Part shown: positions 28,103 through 36,691 of the stretch, piece after piece | Numbering within the stretch: the stretch's first letter is position 1 | Layout of the letters: each line of letters begins with the position of its first letter | NCBI RefSeq assembly: GCF_900113865.1 | Contig: NZ_FOQY01000003.1 | Coordinates: forward strand, 62,001 to 126,000 | Source of the DNA: Streptosporangium canum | GTDB lineage: Bacteria; Actinomycetota; Actinomycetes; Streptosporangiales; Streptosporangiaceae | Direction of reading: 5' to 3' | DNA length: 64,000 nt | Program-made: the position numbers and the translations under genes | The notes under the pieces: model-generated | Told to the model about the DNA's origin: nothing | The model's input: the letters and a program-made list of their open reading frames with translations, nothing else | The model's database searches: none

Positions 28103-28741
28103 TCAGCGGAGCTCTCCCCGTCCCGCCCCGGCGAAGATCTCCGGCTTGGTGAAGATCTCCGGCGTCGACAGGACGCCCACACGGGAGAGCGGCCAGTAGA
28201 TGGCGAAGGCCCGGCCGATCACATCGTCCTCCGAGATGGTGCCCTCCCCCTCCATCTCCTCGTGGGTGCGCGAGTCGCCGGAGGCCGAGCGGTGGTCGCC
28301 CATGACCCACAACCGCCCCTCGGGCACGACCTTCTCGAACTTGTCGCCCGAGGCGAAGTCGTCGGGATGCAGGTAGGCCGTCTCGTCGAGCGGGACCCCG
28401 TTGACGGTGATCCGGTTCTGGGCGTCACAGCACTTCACGGTGTCGCCGCCGACCGCGATGACCCGCTTGATGGTGTCACCTCCCGGCCAGCCCTCGAAGA
28501 CCACCACGTCGCCGCGCTCGGTCGCGCCGTGCAGTTTGTTGACGACCACGCGGTCGCCCTCCCGCAGGGTGTTCTCCATCGACTCCGACGGGATCCGGAA
28601 GGTCGGGAAGACGAATGCCTGCAGCAGCAGCGCCACCACCACTCCGGAGACGATCAGGGTGACCGTCTCGCGCAGACCGCCCTTGCCGGACGGCTTCCCC
28701 TTCCCGGCTTCCTCGGGCTTGCTCTCGGGTTCCGCGGTCAT
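28103..28741 (-). CDS. lepB: Signal peptidase I (shorter paralogue)
   Basis: 212 residues; removes signal peptides of Sec- and Tat-exported proteins. One N-terminal membrane helix is followed by the serine motif PSESMENTL (catalytic Ser), the lysine motif DTIKRVIAVGGD (catalytic Lys) and MGDHRSASGDSR. It lies 9 nt downstream of a second signal peptidase gene, on the same strand. It lacks the second, C-terminal membrane helix seen in the upstream paralogue. Confidence 0.95.
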   Translation of the reverse strand: MTAEPESKPEEAGKGKPSGKGGLRETVTLIVSGVVVALLLQAFVFPTFRIPSESMENTLREGDRVVVNKLHGATERGDVVVFEGWPGGDTIKRVIAVGGDTVKCCDAQNRITVNGVPLDETAYLHPDDFASGDKFEKVVPEGRLWVMGDHRSASGDSRTHEEMEGEGTISEDDVIGRAFAIYWPLSRVGVLSTPEIFTKPEIFAGAGRGELR

Positions 28742-28750
28742 GAGGTACGG

Positions 28751-29635
28751 CTACCGCCTTGAGTTCCGGCGACGACGCCACAGCACCAGCGGCACGGCCC
28801 CCGCGAGACCGCCGACGAGCGGGGTGGCCTCCGCCAGGGCGGCGGCGACCTTGAGGCCGGGCTGCTGGAAGGTGTCGGGGATGGGGAGGATCTTCGCCCT
28901 GGAGAACGGCCACACGATCACGAAGGCACGGCCGATCACCTTGTCCACCGGGATCGTCCCGTTACCGGGGTCGCCCGTGTGGGAGCGGGAGTCGAGGGAG
29001 ACCGAACGGTGGTCGCCCATGACCCACAGGCGGCCCTGCGGGACCTTGACCTGGAAGGGCGCATCGGACGGCTTGTCCCCCGGGTAGAGGTATGCCTTCT
29101 CGTCGAGGGGAGCCCCGTTGACGGTGACCCGGCCCTGGGCGTCGCAGCACTTCACGGTGTCGCCGGCGACGCCGATGACCCGCTTGATGTAGTCCTTCTC
29201 GCCGGGGACCACGCCGAAGGCGGTCCCGATCCAGCGGAAGAACGCGGAGACCGGGTTGGACGGCTCCTCGAACTGGACCTCGCCGTCCCAGGAGTCGACG
29301 CCGGAGAAGACCACGACGTCACCGCGCTCGATGTCACGGACCCGGTAGACGAGCTTGTTCACCAGGACCCGGTCGTTCGTCAGGAGGGTGTTCTCCATCG
29401 ATTCCGACGGGATGTAGAACGCCTGGATCACGAAGGTCTTGATTATCAGCGCGAGGACCAGCGCCACGACGACCAGGACCGGGAGCTCCTTCCAGAAGGA
29501 GCCCTTCTTCTTGTCCTTGCCGTCCTTGCCCTTGCCGTCCGTGGCGGTCTTCTGAGTGTCTTCGGCGACCACGTCCACCTCGTCCTCGACAGGTCGACGC
29601 GAGGCTGCGCCGTACTCCCGGTCTTCGCTAGTCAT
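28751..29635 (-). CDS. lepB: Signal peptidase I (longer paralogue, C-terminal membrane helix)
   Basis: 294 residues. About 60 polar residues rich in Lys/Asp precede a membrane helix, then PSESMENTLLTNDRV (catalytic Ser), DYIKRVIGVAGD (catalytic Lys) and MGDHRSVSLDSR. A second hydrophobic segment ends in RRRRNSRR, so both termini probably face the cytoplasm. Multiple adjacent signal peptidases are usual in Streptomyces relatives. Located downstream of rplS. Confidence 0.95.
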   Translation of the reverse strand: MTSEDREYGAASRRPVEDEVDVVAEDTQKTATDGKGKDGKDKKKGSFWKELPVLVVVALVLALIIKTFVIQAFYIPSESMENTLLTNDRVLVNKLVYRVRDIERGDVVVFSGVDSWDGEVQFEEPSNPVSAFFRWIGTAFGVVPGEKDYIKRVIGVAGDTVKCCDAQGRVTVNGAPLDEKAYLYPGDKPSDAPFQVKVPQGRLWVMGDHRSVSLDSRSHTGDPGNGTIPVDKVIGRAFVIVWPFSRAKILPIPDTFQQPGLKVAAALAEATPLVGGLAGAVPLVLWRRRRNSRR

Positions 29636-29735
29636 CGTTGACGAGCCTAGATGATGGCCGACACCGTCCGGCTGCCTGCCGGGTCACCATAGCTATGCGT
29701 CTTTGCCATAGGAGGTCAAACCTCCTTGCACGCGA

Positions 29736-29769
29736 CTGGCCCGCCCCCCGGAAACGGGTGGCGGGCCAG
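29736..29769 (-). terminator. GC-rich hairpin downstream of rplS
   Basis: 15-bp arms (29736-29750, 29755-29769; one mismatch) around a gaaa loop, beginning 22 nt after the rplS stop. No T-run follows on the minus strand. Likely ends the trmD-rplS transcript before the lepB genes. Confidence 0.65.
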
Positions 29770-29790
29770 GACGGCACGGCACGAGAGGCT

Positions 29791-30144
29791 CTAGCGGGCG
29801 TCGCGCTTCTCGCGGATACGGGCGGCCTTGCCGCGCAGGTCACGCATGTAGTAGAGCTTGGCGCGGCGGACGTCGCCACGGGTCACCAGAGTGATCTTCT
29901 CGATGACCGGGCTGTGCACCGGGAAGGTGCGCTCCACGCCGACGCTGTAGCTGACCTTGCGGACGGTGAAGGTCTCGCGGGCGCCACTGCCCTGGCGACG
30001 CAGGACGAAGCCCTTGAAGACCTGGACACGGGAGCGGGTGCCCTCGATCACGCGGACGTGAACTTCGAGGGTGTCACCGGGACGGAAGTCCGGGACATCG
30101 CTGCGGAGCGTGGCCTTCTCAAGCTCGGTGATCAGCGTGTGCAT
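29791..30144 (-). CDS. rplS: 50S ribosomal protein L19
   Basis: 117 residues, standard length. Recognised by [17 protein letters not shown] and the central [16 protein letters not shown] block, with a basic C-terminus. It is the last gene of the rpsP-khpA-rimM-trmD-rplS group, separated from trmD by 268 bp in which I see no other gene. Confidence 0.97.
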   Translation of the reverse strand: MHTLITELEKATLRSDVPDFRPGDTLEVHVRVIEGTRSRVQVFKGFVLRRQGSGARETFTVRKVSYSVGVERTFPVHSPVIEKITLVTRGDVRRAKLYYMRDLRGKAARIREKRDAR

Positions 30145-30412
30145 GGCAGTGGTACCTCATTTACGCGAGCACCCGGAGGTCCATCCGGCCGCGATGGGCG
30201 GCGCCGTGATGGACACGCGTGCTGAATTGGACGGTGTCTTGGGAGTCAGGCCCATCTGCCCGACAGCGCGCGCCGACCAGAGGACAGTCGGCGGCAACGG
30301 TTCAGTCTGCCATATTTTCGCGACCGACCGGAAATCGACCTGTCAGAGCGGGCCGGCGGACGGGTCCGGGGGCCGGGGAACGGCGGGGACTCCCCCGCCG
30401 CGACCGTCCCGG

Positions 30413-31180
30413 TCAGGCGGGGAAGCCGAGCTCCGACAGGAGCTTCCGGTCGTGCTTGTCCAGCGTCTCCGGATCGAGCGCGGCCAGCAGTTCGAGACGG
30501 TTCCGCGCGGTACGGCGGAGCGCCTCGTCCCGCCGCCATCGGGCGATCTTGCCGTGGTGCCCGGAGAGCAGGATCTCCGGAACCTCGTGCCCCCGCCACT
30601 CGGGCGGCTTGGTGTAGACCGGCCCCTCCAGGAGGTTCTCCATCGCCCCCGGGGCGAACGAGTCGTCCACGGCGGAGTGGGCGTTGCCGAGCACGCCGGG
30701 CAGCAGCCGGCCGACGGCCTCCACCATCACCAGCACGGCCACCTCTCCGCCGGCGAGCACGTAGTCGCCGATGCCGACCTCGTCCACGCGCATGCGCGCG
30801 CCGTACTCGGCCATGACCCGGGAGTCGATGCCCTCGTAGCGGGCCGGGGTGAACAGCAGCCACGGCTCGGCGGCGTACTCCATGGCCAGCTTCTGGGTGA
30901 AGGGCACTCCGCTGGGGGTCGGCACGATGATCCTGGGCTGTGCGGCGGGGTCGGCGGCGAGGACGGCGTCGATCGCCTCGCCCCACGGCTCCGGCTTCAT
31001 GACCATGCCGGGCCCGCCCCCGTAGGGGGTGTCGTCCACCGTGCGGTGCACGTCGCGGGCCCAGTCACGGAGCTGGTGGAGGTGGATGTCGAGGATGCCG
31101 CGCTCGCGGGCCTTGCCGATGAGGGAGACGTCGAGCGGGGCGAAGTACTCGGGGAAGATCGAGATGACGTCGACGCGCAT
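30413..31180 (-). CDS. trmD: tRNA (guanine37-N1)-methyltransferase
   Basis: 255 residues, SPOUT-fold enzyme methylating G37 of tRNAs. Motifs include YGGGPGMVMKPEP, RYEGIDSR, and the trefoil-knot region EVGIGDYVLAGGE. The ATG is 1 nt from the rimM stop, so the pair is coupled. It ends with a typical LDKHDRKLLSELGF tail. Confidence 0.97.
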   Translation of the reverse strand: MRVDVISIFPEYFAPLDVSLIGKARERGILDIHLHQLRDWARDVHRTVDDTPYGGGPGMVMKPEPWGEAIDAVLAADPAAQPRIIVPTPSGVPFTQKLAMEYAAEPWLLFTPARYEGIDSRVMAEYGARMRVDEVGIGDYVLAGGEVAVLVMVEAVGRLLPGVLGNAHSAVDDSFAPGAMENLLEGPVYTKPPEWRGHEVPEILLSGHHGKIARWRRDEALRRTARNRLELLAALDPETLDKHDRKLLSELGFPA

Positions 31181-31181
31181 G

Positions 31182-31697
31182 TCAGGCGATCTCGTCCGGG
31201 TCGAGCAGGCCGGCGGGCCCGTCCACGACGAGGATGCCCTTGTCCAGGTCGACCACGGGGACCAGCGCCTTCACGAACGGCACGTAGACCTCGGTCCCGC
31301 CCCGCCGTACGACGAGCAGGTCCTGACCGTGGTGGAGGACGTCGGAGACCTCTCCCACCCGCTCGCCGTCGGGGGTGACCACGGCGAGGCCGATGAGCTG
31401 GTGGTCGTAGAACTCGTCGGGGTCGTCGGAGGGCGGGATGTCCGCCGAGTCGATGACGAGTGTGGTGCCGCGGAGGTCCTCGGCACGGTTGCGGTCGTTG
31501 ACGCCCTCGAACCTGACCAGCAGGACCCCGGAGTGCCAGCGCCGGGACTCGATGACGAGCGGACCGGCCGACGCGGGGTCGGTGGCGACGGCCGTCCCGG
31601 GGGCGAAACGCCGCTCCGGGTCGTCGGTGCGCACCTCCACGGACACGTCGCCGCGGAGTCCGTGCGGGCGGCCGATCCGGCCTATGACAAGCTGCAC
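31182..31697 (-). CDS. rimM: 16S rRNA processing protein RimM
   Basis: 171 residues. Opens with the conserved VIGRIGRPHGLRGDV block and carries a PRC-barrel half (DHQLIGLAVVTPDGE). I use GTG 31697 because of the gggaggcggg ribosome site and the conserved N-terminus; a longer in-frame version would run into the hairpin at 31735-31766. Helps 30S maturation at the 3' domain. Confidence 0.95.
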   Translation of the reverse strand: MQLVIGRIGRPHGLRGDVSVEVRTDDPERRFAPGTAVATDPASAGPLVIESRRWHSGVLLVRFEGVNDRNRAEDLRGTTLVIDSADIPPSDDPDEFYDHQLIGLAVVTPDGERVGEVSDVLHHGQDLLVVRRGGTEVYVPFVKALVPVVDLDKGILVVDGPAGLLDPDEIA

Positions 31698-31734
31698 GCC
31701 CGCCTCCCAAAGTAGTCGTGTGTGGCAGAAAGCA

Positions 31735-31766
31735 AACGGGTCACCCACAGCGGTGGGTGACCCGTT
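31735..31766 (-). terminator. Strong hairpin between khpA and rimM
   Basis: Perfect 13-bp arms (aacgggtcaccca at 31735-31747, tgggtgacccgtt at 31754-31766) with a 6-nt loop, followed on the minus strand by tgctttctg. It would separate rpsP-khpA from rimM-trmD as terminator or attenuator. Confidence 0.75.
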
Positions 31767-31788
31767 CACTCGATGAATCTCGTGTCGG

Positions 31789-32031
31789 CTAGCGGGCCTC
31801 GTTCAGGTCGAGCAGATCGACCCGAACGTATTTGCCGTCGCCCAGGGCGTTCACGACAGTGCGCAGCGCCTTGGCCGTACGGCCACCACGGCCGATGACC
31901 TTGCCCAGGTCCTCGGGGTGGACCCGGACCTCAAGCACACGCCCGCTGCGGATGCGGCGGGCGTGAACCTGGACCTCGTCGGGATGCTCGACGATGCCCT
32001 TCACCAGGTGCTCGAGGGCCTCCTCGAGCAT
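31789..32031 (-). CDS. khpA: KH-domain RNA-binding protein (KhpA-like)
   Basis: 80 residues, one KH domain with the GxxG loop in GKVIGRGGRTAKALR. ATG 32031 sits 1 nt from the rpsP stop, with a gcgagg ribosome site inside rpsP. KhpA partners with KhpB/Jag in small-RNA and cell-division control in firmicutes; the actinobacterial role is less known. Placement between rpsP and rimM is the standard order. Confidence 0.94.
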   Translation of the reverse strand: MLEEALEHLVKGIVEHPDEVQVHARRIRSGRVLEVRVHPEDLGKVIGRGGRTAKALRTVVNALGDGKYVRVDLLDLNEAR

Positions 32032-32032
32032 C

Positions 32033-32494
32033 TCAGGCCTCGCCTTCCGGCTTCTCCTCCGCAACCGGCGCAACCGGGGTCTCAGCGGCGGGCTCGTCGG
32101 CCTTCACGGGCTTCTTGGCCGACTTCTTCGCCGTGGTGGCGGCGGCGTCCAGGGACAGCGCCTCCTTGGCCGCGGCCTCGTAGGCGGCGTGACGGTCGGC
32201 CTTGGGCTCGGCGACCTTGAGCGGAGCCGGAGCCGGCTCGCCCTTGAACTTCTGCCAGTCACCGGTGAGCTTGAGGAGCTTCAGCACGGGCTCGGTCGGC
32301 TGCGCGCCGACACCCAGCCAGTAAGCCGCCCGCTCGGCATCGATCTCGATGCGCGAGGGGTTCTCCTTCGGGTGGTACAGGCCGATCTCTTCGATCGCCC
32401 GGCCGTCACGCTTGGTGCGGCTGTCGGCGATGACGATGCGGTACTGCGGGTTGCGGATCATGCCGAGCCGCTTGAGCTTGATCTTGACTGCCAC
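32033..32494 (-). CDS. rpsP: 30S ribosomal protein S16
   Basis: 153 residues. The core ([28 protein letters not shown], here [19 protein letters not shown]) is about 80 residues; an Ala/Lys/Glu/Pro tail of about 70 residues is an actinobacterial feature. First gene of its operon. The 260-bp region upstream, shared with the divergent gene at 32755, holds its promoter, which I could not define. Confidence 0.96.
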   Translation of the reverse strand: MAVKIKLKRLGMIRNPQYRIVIADSRTKRDGRAIEEIGLYHPKENPSRIEIDAERAAYWLGVGAQPTEPVLKLLKLTGDWQKFKGEPAPAPLKVAEPKADRHAAYEAAAKEALSLDAAATTAKKSAKKPVKADEPAAETPVAPVAEEKPEGEA

Positions 32495-32754
32495 TGGTGT
32501 GGTCTCTCCTGCATTAGAGCGTGGGCGAGCGGCGTCTCATCGAGTGGGGCACGAGGAGAGGACCGTTCATAGGGACAGGCGTGGCACGCGGGGGTGAGAG
32601 GGCACCCACGTGGTCACGATGTTCCAACATGTCATTGTGCCAGACGTACGGGAGTGCCCAGCCAAACAACCTCCATCTCGTACGGCCCGCAGAGGGCAAA
32701 TCTCGGTAATCCTCGTGTGTCCGAGATGCTGGGCGGTTCGCGCTGCTGCGCTAA

Positions 32755-33672
32755 ATGGCCGCCGTGGCAACCACCCTGAGGTCTCTGCTGTTGACCGCGA
32801 CCGGCTCCGTCGCCGTTCTGGGCGCCGTGCTCGCCATGAGAGCGACCGCCGCCACAGGCGAGTTCGTCCTGGCCAGAGGCGTCGAACTGGAGATCCGCGG
32901 CATCCCCGCCCTTGGCCAGGAGGCGTTCACCGGCAGCTGGGGCCGCGCCTCCATGGGCCCCTCGGGGGGTGAGGACGGCGGCGACTGGACCGATCCCGAC
33001 GGCGTGCGGGCCTTCGTCTCGCTGGCGGGCAGGCGGCTCCGGGCGAGGGTCGCCGCGCCGGTCTCGTGGGAGGCCGGCGGCCGGTTCAGGGTCAGGCAGC
33101 TCAGACTCAACCCCCGGGCCGGCCTGCCGCTGCTGGTCACGGGCACGGTGCGGACCGGCGTCAGCTGGAGGCCGTCCGGTCCGGCCGGCGCCTCGGTCGT
33201 GGCCGCCCCCGGCTCCGTGGCCGTGCTGGGCCAGCCGGTCGAGGCCGGGACGACGAGCGTCCCGGCGACGGGCGTCCAGCTCGGTTATCCCGGGGTGACG
33301 GGGGCGGTGCTGACCGTCGTCAGAACCGACGTCCGGAAGACCTCCCCGCATGCCGGGGGCGGGGGCCGGACGGCCGAGGCCGGGATGATCCTCGCGATCA
33401 GCGGGCGCATGTTCGACGCCTCGGGCGCCGTCGTCTACGACGGGCCGCTCGCCGAGGTGACTTTGGGCGAGGCCGGCATCGACTGCGCCGGGGGCGCCAC
33501 GAGGCGGGGGCCGGGCCTCATCCCGTCTCCGGTGCCCGCTCCCACCCCGTCCGGGACGCCTGCCTCGGCGCCGCCCGCCACAGGCGACGGCCCGGACGGC
33601 ACGCCGACGTTCGCCGAATCGCTGCTGAGCATGCCGGCCGTACCAGCCGGCTGTTCACGGCCTTCGGCGTGA
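32755..33672 (+). CDS. Putative secreted protein of unknown function
   Basis: 305 residues on the plus strand between rpsP and ffh. A convincing signal peptide or anchor occupies the first 33 residues (LLLTATGSVAVLGAVLAM, then ATAATG). The middle is Gly/Val/Arg-rich beta-like sequence with three Trp; the C-terminal third is Pro/Ser/Thr/Gly-rich and ends with one Cys. Two cysteines in the mature part could pair. I recognise no family. A perfect bidirectional terminator lies 145 bp beyond the stop. Some doubt remains because overlapping frames are also open in this GC-rich stretch. Confidence 0.6.
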   Translation: MAAVATTLRSLLLTATGSVAVLGAVLAMRATAATGEFVLARGVELEIRGIPALGQEAFTGSWGRASMGPSGGEDGGDWTDPDGVRAFVSLAGRRLRARVAAPVSWEAGGRFRVRQLRLNPRAGLPLLVTGTVRTGVSWRPSGPAGASVVAAPGSVAVLGQPVEAGTTSVPATGVQLGYPGVTGAVLTVVRTDVRKTSPHAGGGGRTAEAGMILAISGRMFDASGAVVYDGPLAEVTLGEAGIDCAGGATRRGPGLIPSPVPAPTPSGTPASAPPATGDGPDGTPTFAESLLSMPAVPAGCSRPSA

Positions 33673-33816
33673 CCACTCCCTCCCGGGGCCCCGGGAGGGA
33701 GCCCGCGAGGCGGAGAGCGGGCGGGACTTCACAGGACGCAGGGGTGACGGAGACGGGACAGAGGTGTCGGCCACGGGACAGAGCGGGGGGCGGAACAGAG
33801 GTGACGGGGACGGAAC

Positions 33817-33854
33817 AGAGCGGGGGTGGCGGATCCGTCCGCCACCCCCGCTCT
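33817..33854. terminator. Bidirectional terminator hairpin
   Basis: Perfect 17-bp arms (33817-33833 and 33838-33854) around tccg, between the convergent secreted-protein gene and the ffh operon. The 60 bp before it contain imperfect duplicated acagaggtg/acagagcggggg units derived from the same sequence. Confidence 0.85.
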
Positions 33855-33861
33855 CCATGCC

Positions 33862-33969
33862 CTACCTGGGCCGCACTCCCAGCAGTTCCAGAACCGCCAC
33901 GGCGATGAAACCCACCATGATGGCCAGCCAGACCCACCGGGCCCGCCCGTGGAACCTGTCGTCGCTCAC
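33862..33969 (-). CDS. 35-residue single-pass membrane protein coupled to ffh
   Basis: GTG 33969 overlaps the ffh stop (GTGA, 4-nt overlap) and opens a 35-codon frame. It starts VSDDRFHGRARW, is followed by one clean hydrophobic helix (VWLAIMVGFIAVAVLELLGV), and ends RPR. The basic-then-hydrophobic layout is that of a real small membrane protein, and the stop is followed within 8 nt by the terminator. Translation would be coupled to Ffh, the signal recognition particle protein. No family is known to me. Confidence 0.6.
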   Translation of the reverse strand: MSDDRFHGRARWVWLAIMVGFIAVAVLELLGVRPR

Positions 33970-35516
33970 TTCTGCCCGGGGAACTTGAACTTCGAGGGGT
34001 CGAAGCCCGGCGGCAGCTCGAGGCCGGGCGGGAGCTGACCGGCTCCCAGGTTGCCGAGGGCGCCTCCCGGAGCGGCGGGGGCGTCGGCCGGACCGGAGGA
34101 AGCCTTGCCCAGTGCCGCCTTGCGCGGGTCACCACTGACCCGCCGCCCCTTGGCCGCCTTCTTCTGCGCGGCCTTGTTCGCCTTGCGCCCGCCGGGCATG
34201 CCGGGGATGCCCATCCCGCCGGCCATCTTCTTCATCATCTTCTGCGCGTCGAAGAAGCGGGTGACCAGGCCGTTCACCTCGGTCACCGTCACGCCGGAGC
34301 CCTTGGCGATGCGGGCCCGGCGGGAGCCGTCGATCATCTTGGGGTTCTGGCGCTCGCCCGGGGTCATCGAGCGGATGATCGCGGCGATGCGGTCCAGGTC
34401 GCGGTCGTCGACCTGGTTGATCTGCTCGCGCATCTGCCCCATGCCGGGCATCATGCCGAGCAGGTTCTTGATGGGGCCCATCTTCTGGACCATCATCATC
34501 TGCTCGAGGAAGTCCTCCAGCGTGAAGCCCTCGCCCGAGGCGAGCTTGCCCGCCATCTTGGCGGCTTCCTGCTCGTCGAAGGTCTTCTGGGCCTGCTCGA
34601 TCAGGGTGAGGATGTCACCCATGTCGAGGATGCGGGAGGCCATCCGGTCCGGGTGGAAGGCGTCGAAGTCCTCGAGCTTCTCGCCGGTGGACGCGAACAT
34701 GATCGGCTTGCCGGTGATGTGGCGGACCGACAGGGCCGCGCCGCCCCGGGCGTCGCCGTCGAGCTTGGTGAGCACGACGCCGTCGAAGCCGACGCCCTCC
34801 ATGAAGGCCTGGGCCGTGGAGACGGCGTCCTGGCCGATCATGGCGTCGACGACGAACAGGACCTCGTCGGGCGATACCGCGTCGCGGATGTCCGCGGCCT
34901 GCTTCATCAGCTCCTGGTCGATGCCCAGGCGACCGGCGGTGTCGATGATGACGATGTCGTGCTGCTGCCGCCTGGCGTGGTCGATCGACTGGCGCGCCAC
35001 CTCGATCGGGTCGCCGACGCCGTTGCCCGGCTCGGGCGCGTAGACCGCGACCCCCGCCCGCTCGGCCATGACCTGGAGCTGCTGGACCGCGTTGGGACGC
35101 TGAAGGTCGGCGGCGACCAGCATGGGCGCGTGGTTCTGGTCACGCAGCCAGCGGGCGAGCTTGCCCGCCAGGGTGGTCTTACCGGCACCCTGGAGGCCCG
35201 CGAGCATGATGACGGTCGGCGGGGTCTTCGCGTAGCGGAGCCGCCGGGTCTCGCCGCCGAGGATCTCGATCAGCTCGTCATTGACGATCTTGACGACCTG
35301 CTGCGCCGGGTTCAGCGCCTGGGAGACCTCGACGCCCCGGGCGCGCTCCTTGACCTGCGCGACGAACGTCTTGACCACGGGCAGCGCGACGTCAGCCTCG
35401 AGCAGCGCGATGCGGATCTCGCGGCAGGTCGCGTCGATGTCGGCCTCGGACAGCCGACCCTTGGAACGGAGGGAGGAGAAGACCGATGTGAGCCGGTCGG
35501 AAAGCGTCTCGAACAC
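33966..35516 (-). CDS. ffh: Signal recognition particle protein Ffh
   Basis: 516 residues. The N domain is followed by the GTPase G domain, with P-loop (GLQGAGKTT), DTAGRLG and TKLDGDARGG. The Met-rich M domain (LGMMPGMGQMREQI, MMKKMAGGMGIPGMPGG) binds 4.5S RNA and signal peptides. The C-terminus is extended with Gly/Pro/Ala-rich sequence. GTG start at 35516. No ffs RNA gene was seen nearby. Confidence 0.97.
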   Translation of the reverse strand: MFETLSDRLTSVFSSLRSKGRLSEADIDATCREIRIALLEADVALPVVKTFVAQVKERARGVEVSQALNPAQQVVKIVNDELIEILGGETRRLRYAKTPPTVIMLAGLQGAGKTTLAGKLARWLRDQNHAPMLVAADLQRPNAVQQLQVMAERAGVAVYAPEPGNGVGDPIEVARQSIDHARRQQHDIVIIDTAGRLGIDQELMKQAADIRDAVSPDEVLFVVDAMIGQDAVSTAQAFMEGVGFDGVVLTKLDGDARGGAALSVRHITGKPIMFASTGEKLEDFDAFHPDRMASRILDMGDILTLIEQAQKTFDEQEAAKMAGKLASGEGFTLEDFLEQMMMVQKMGPIKNLLGMMPGMGQMREQINQVDDRDLDRIAAIIRSMTPGERQNPKMIDGSRRARIAKGSGVTVTEVNGLVTRFFDAQKMMKKMAGGMGIPGMPGGRKANKAAQKKAAKGRRVSGDPRKAALGKASSGPADAPAAPGGALGNLGAGQLPPGLELPPGFDPSKFKFPGQK

Positions 35517-35634
35517 GTGATTGGCCAGCCTCTGCGCTACAGGTCTGCGACTCGACCCCCCAGCCTATCCGTTGGGAGGCGTGACTAACGCCCCGACGGT
35601 CGGCGTCCCCGTCCGGGAACGCCCGGCCGCGTGG

Positions 35635-36228
35635 TCAGCGCCCCCACCCGGGAACGGCCATCCGCATGGTCAGCGCGTGCTCCACGAGCGTGATGAGCGT
35701 GGCTTTCACCGCGTCGCGCGAGCGCGCGTCGGTCCGTGAGATCGGGATGTGCGGCGCCAGCGTCAGCGCCTCCCGCACCTCTTCCTCACCATGCAGGTAG
35801 GTCCCGTCCCAGCCGTTGACCGCGACCACGAAGGGGAGCTTGGCCTCCTCGAAGTAGTCGATCGCCGGGAAGCTGTCGGCCAGCCGGCGGGTGTCGACCA
35901 GCACGATCGCGCCGATGGCGCCGCGCACGAGGTCGTCCCACATGAACCAGAACCGGTGCTGGCCGGGCGTGCCGAACAGGTAGAGGATCAGGTCCCGGTC
36001 CAGCGATACACGGCCGAAGTCCATCGCGACCGTGGTGGTGGTCTTGTTCGGGGTGAGACCGAGGTCGTCGATGCCGGCGCTGGCGTCGGTCATCACCGCC
36101 TCCGTGGTCAGGGGGAGGATCTCCGACACCGCCCCCACGAACGTGGTCTTACCCACACCGAATCCACCGGCGACGACGATCTTCGTCGATGTCAGGCCGC
36201 CGCCGCGGCTAGAGTCTGCGAAGTCCAC
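35635..36228 (-). CDS. cvnD: Conservon GTPase-like protein (CvnD family), copy 1
   Basis: 197 residues, Ras/MglA-like small GTPase of Cvn conservons. The P-loop (GGFGVGKTTF) is at about residues 21-30 and the switch-II-like LFGTPGQHRFWF in the middle. The guanine-specificity NKxD motif reads NGWD, a deviation I also see in copy 2 (NGFG). The GTG start lies inside the end of cvnC (20-bp overlap). In Streptomyces, CvnA-D form a membrane-associated complex resembling a G-protein-coupled receptor system. Confidence 0.93.
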   Translation of the reverse strand: MDFADSSRGGGLTSTKIVVAGGFGVGKTTFVGAVSEILPLTTEAVMTDASAGIDDLGLTPNKTTTTVAMDFGRVSLDRDLILYLFGTPGQHRFWFMWDDLVRGAIGAIVLVDTRRLADSFPAIDYFEEAKLPFVVAVNGWDGTYLHGEEEVREALTLAPHIPISRTDARSRDAVKATLITLVEHALTMRMAVPGWGR

Positions 36229-36667
36229 TGAGCACCCTTTCCAGCAGGTTGAGATCCGGCTTGCCCGCGTCCAGCTGCGGCTGATGCAGCTGGACCAGAC
36301 CCTCGGCCGCCATGTCCGCGACCAGGATCCGGGTCACGCCGAGCGGGATGCGGAGCATCGCGGAGATCTCAGCGACCGAACGCACTTGGCGGCACAGGGC
36401 GCTGATCGCCTGATACTCCGGAGTGCGGGTGGACAGATCATGATGTACGGACGTCGCCGAGGAGACGAGTGCCTCCATGGCGAGCTGGGTCCGGGGGGCG
36501 GTCCGCCCCCCGGTCACGGCATACGGCCGGACCAGGGAGCTCTGCTCCGCCGGTGCCGGTTGCATGAGATGTGAAGGACCACCCTGTTGCCGATAAGGGT
36601 CGTCCATCGACTGATAAGGCGACCCGCCTAGCGGGTCACCTTCACCAGTCCAGCCGCGGCCTGCCAC
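36209..36667 (-). CDS. cvnC: Conservon DUF742 protein (CvnC family), copy 1
   Basis: 152 residues. A polar, Gln/Pro-rich N-terminus precedes the DUF742 block (LVRPYAVTGGRT), then a winged-helix-like segment (SVAEISAMLRIPLGVTRILVADM), ending DLNLLERVLSGLRRL. Starts GTG 36667 after an aggaggg ribosome site. Overlaps cvnD by 20 bp, implying coupled synthesis. Confidence 0.94.
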   Translation of the reverse strand: MAGRGWTGEGDPLGGSPYQSMDDPYRQQGGPSHLMQPAPAEQSSLVRPYAVTGGRTAPRTQLAMEALVSSATSVHHDLSTRTPEYQAISALCRQVRSVAEISAMLRIPLGVTRILVADMAAEGLVQLHQPQLDAGKPDLNLLERVLSGLRRL

Positions 36668-36691
36668 GGCACCCTCCTAGGATCATCGTCC

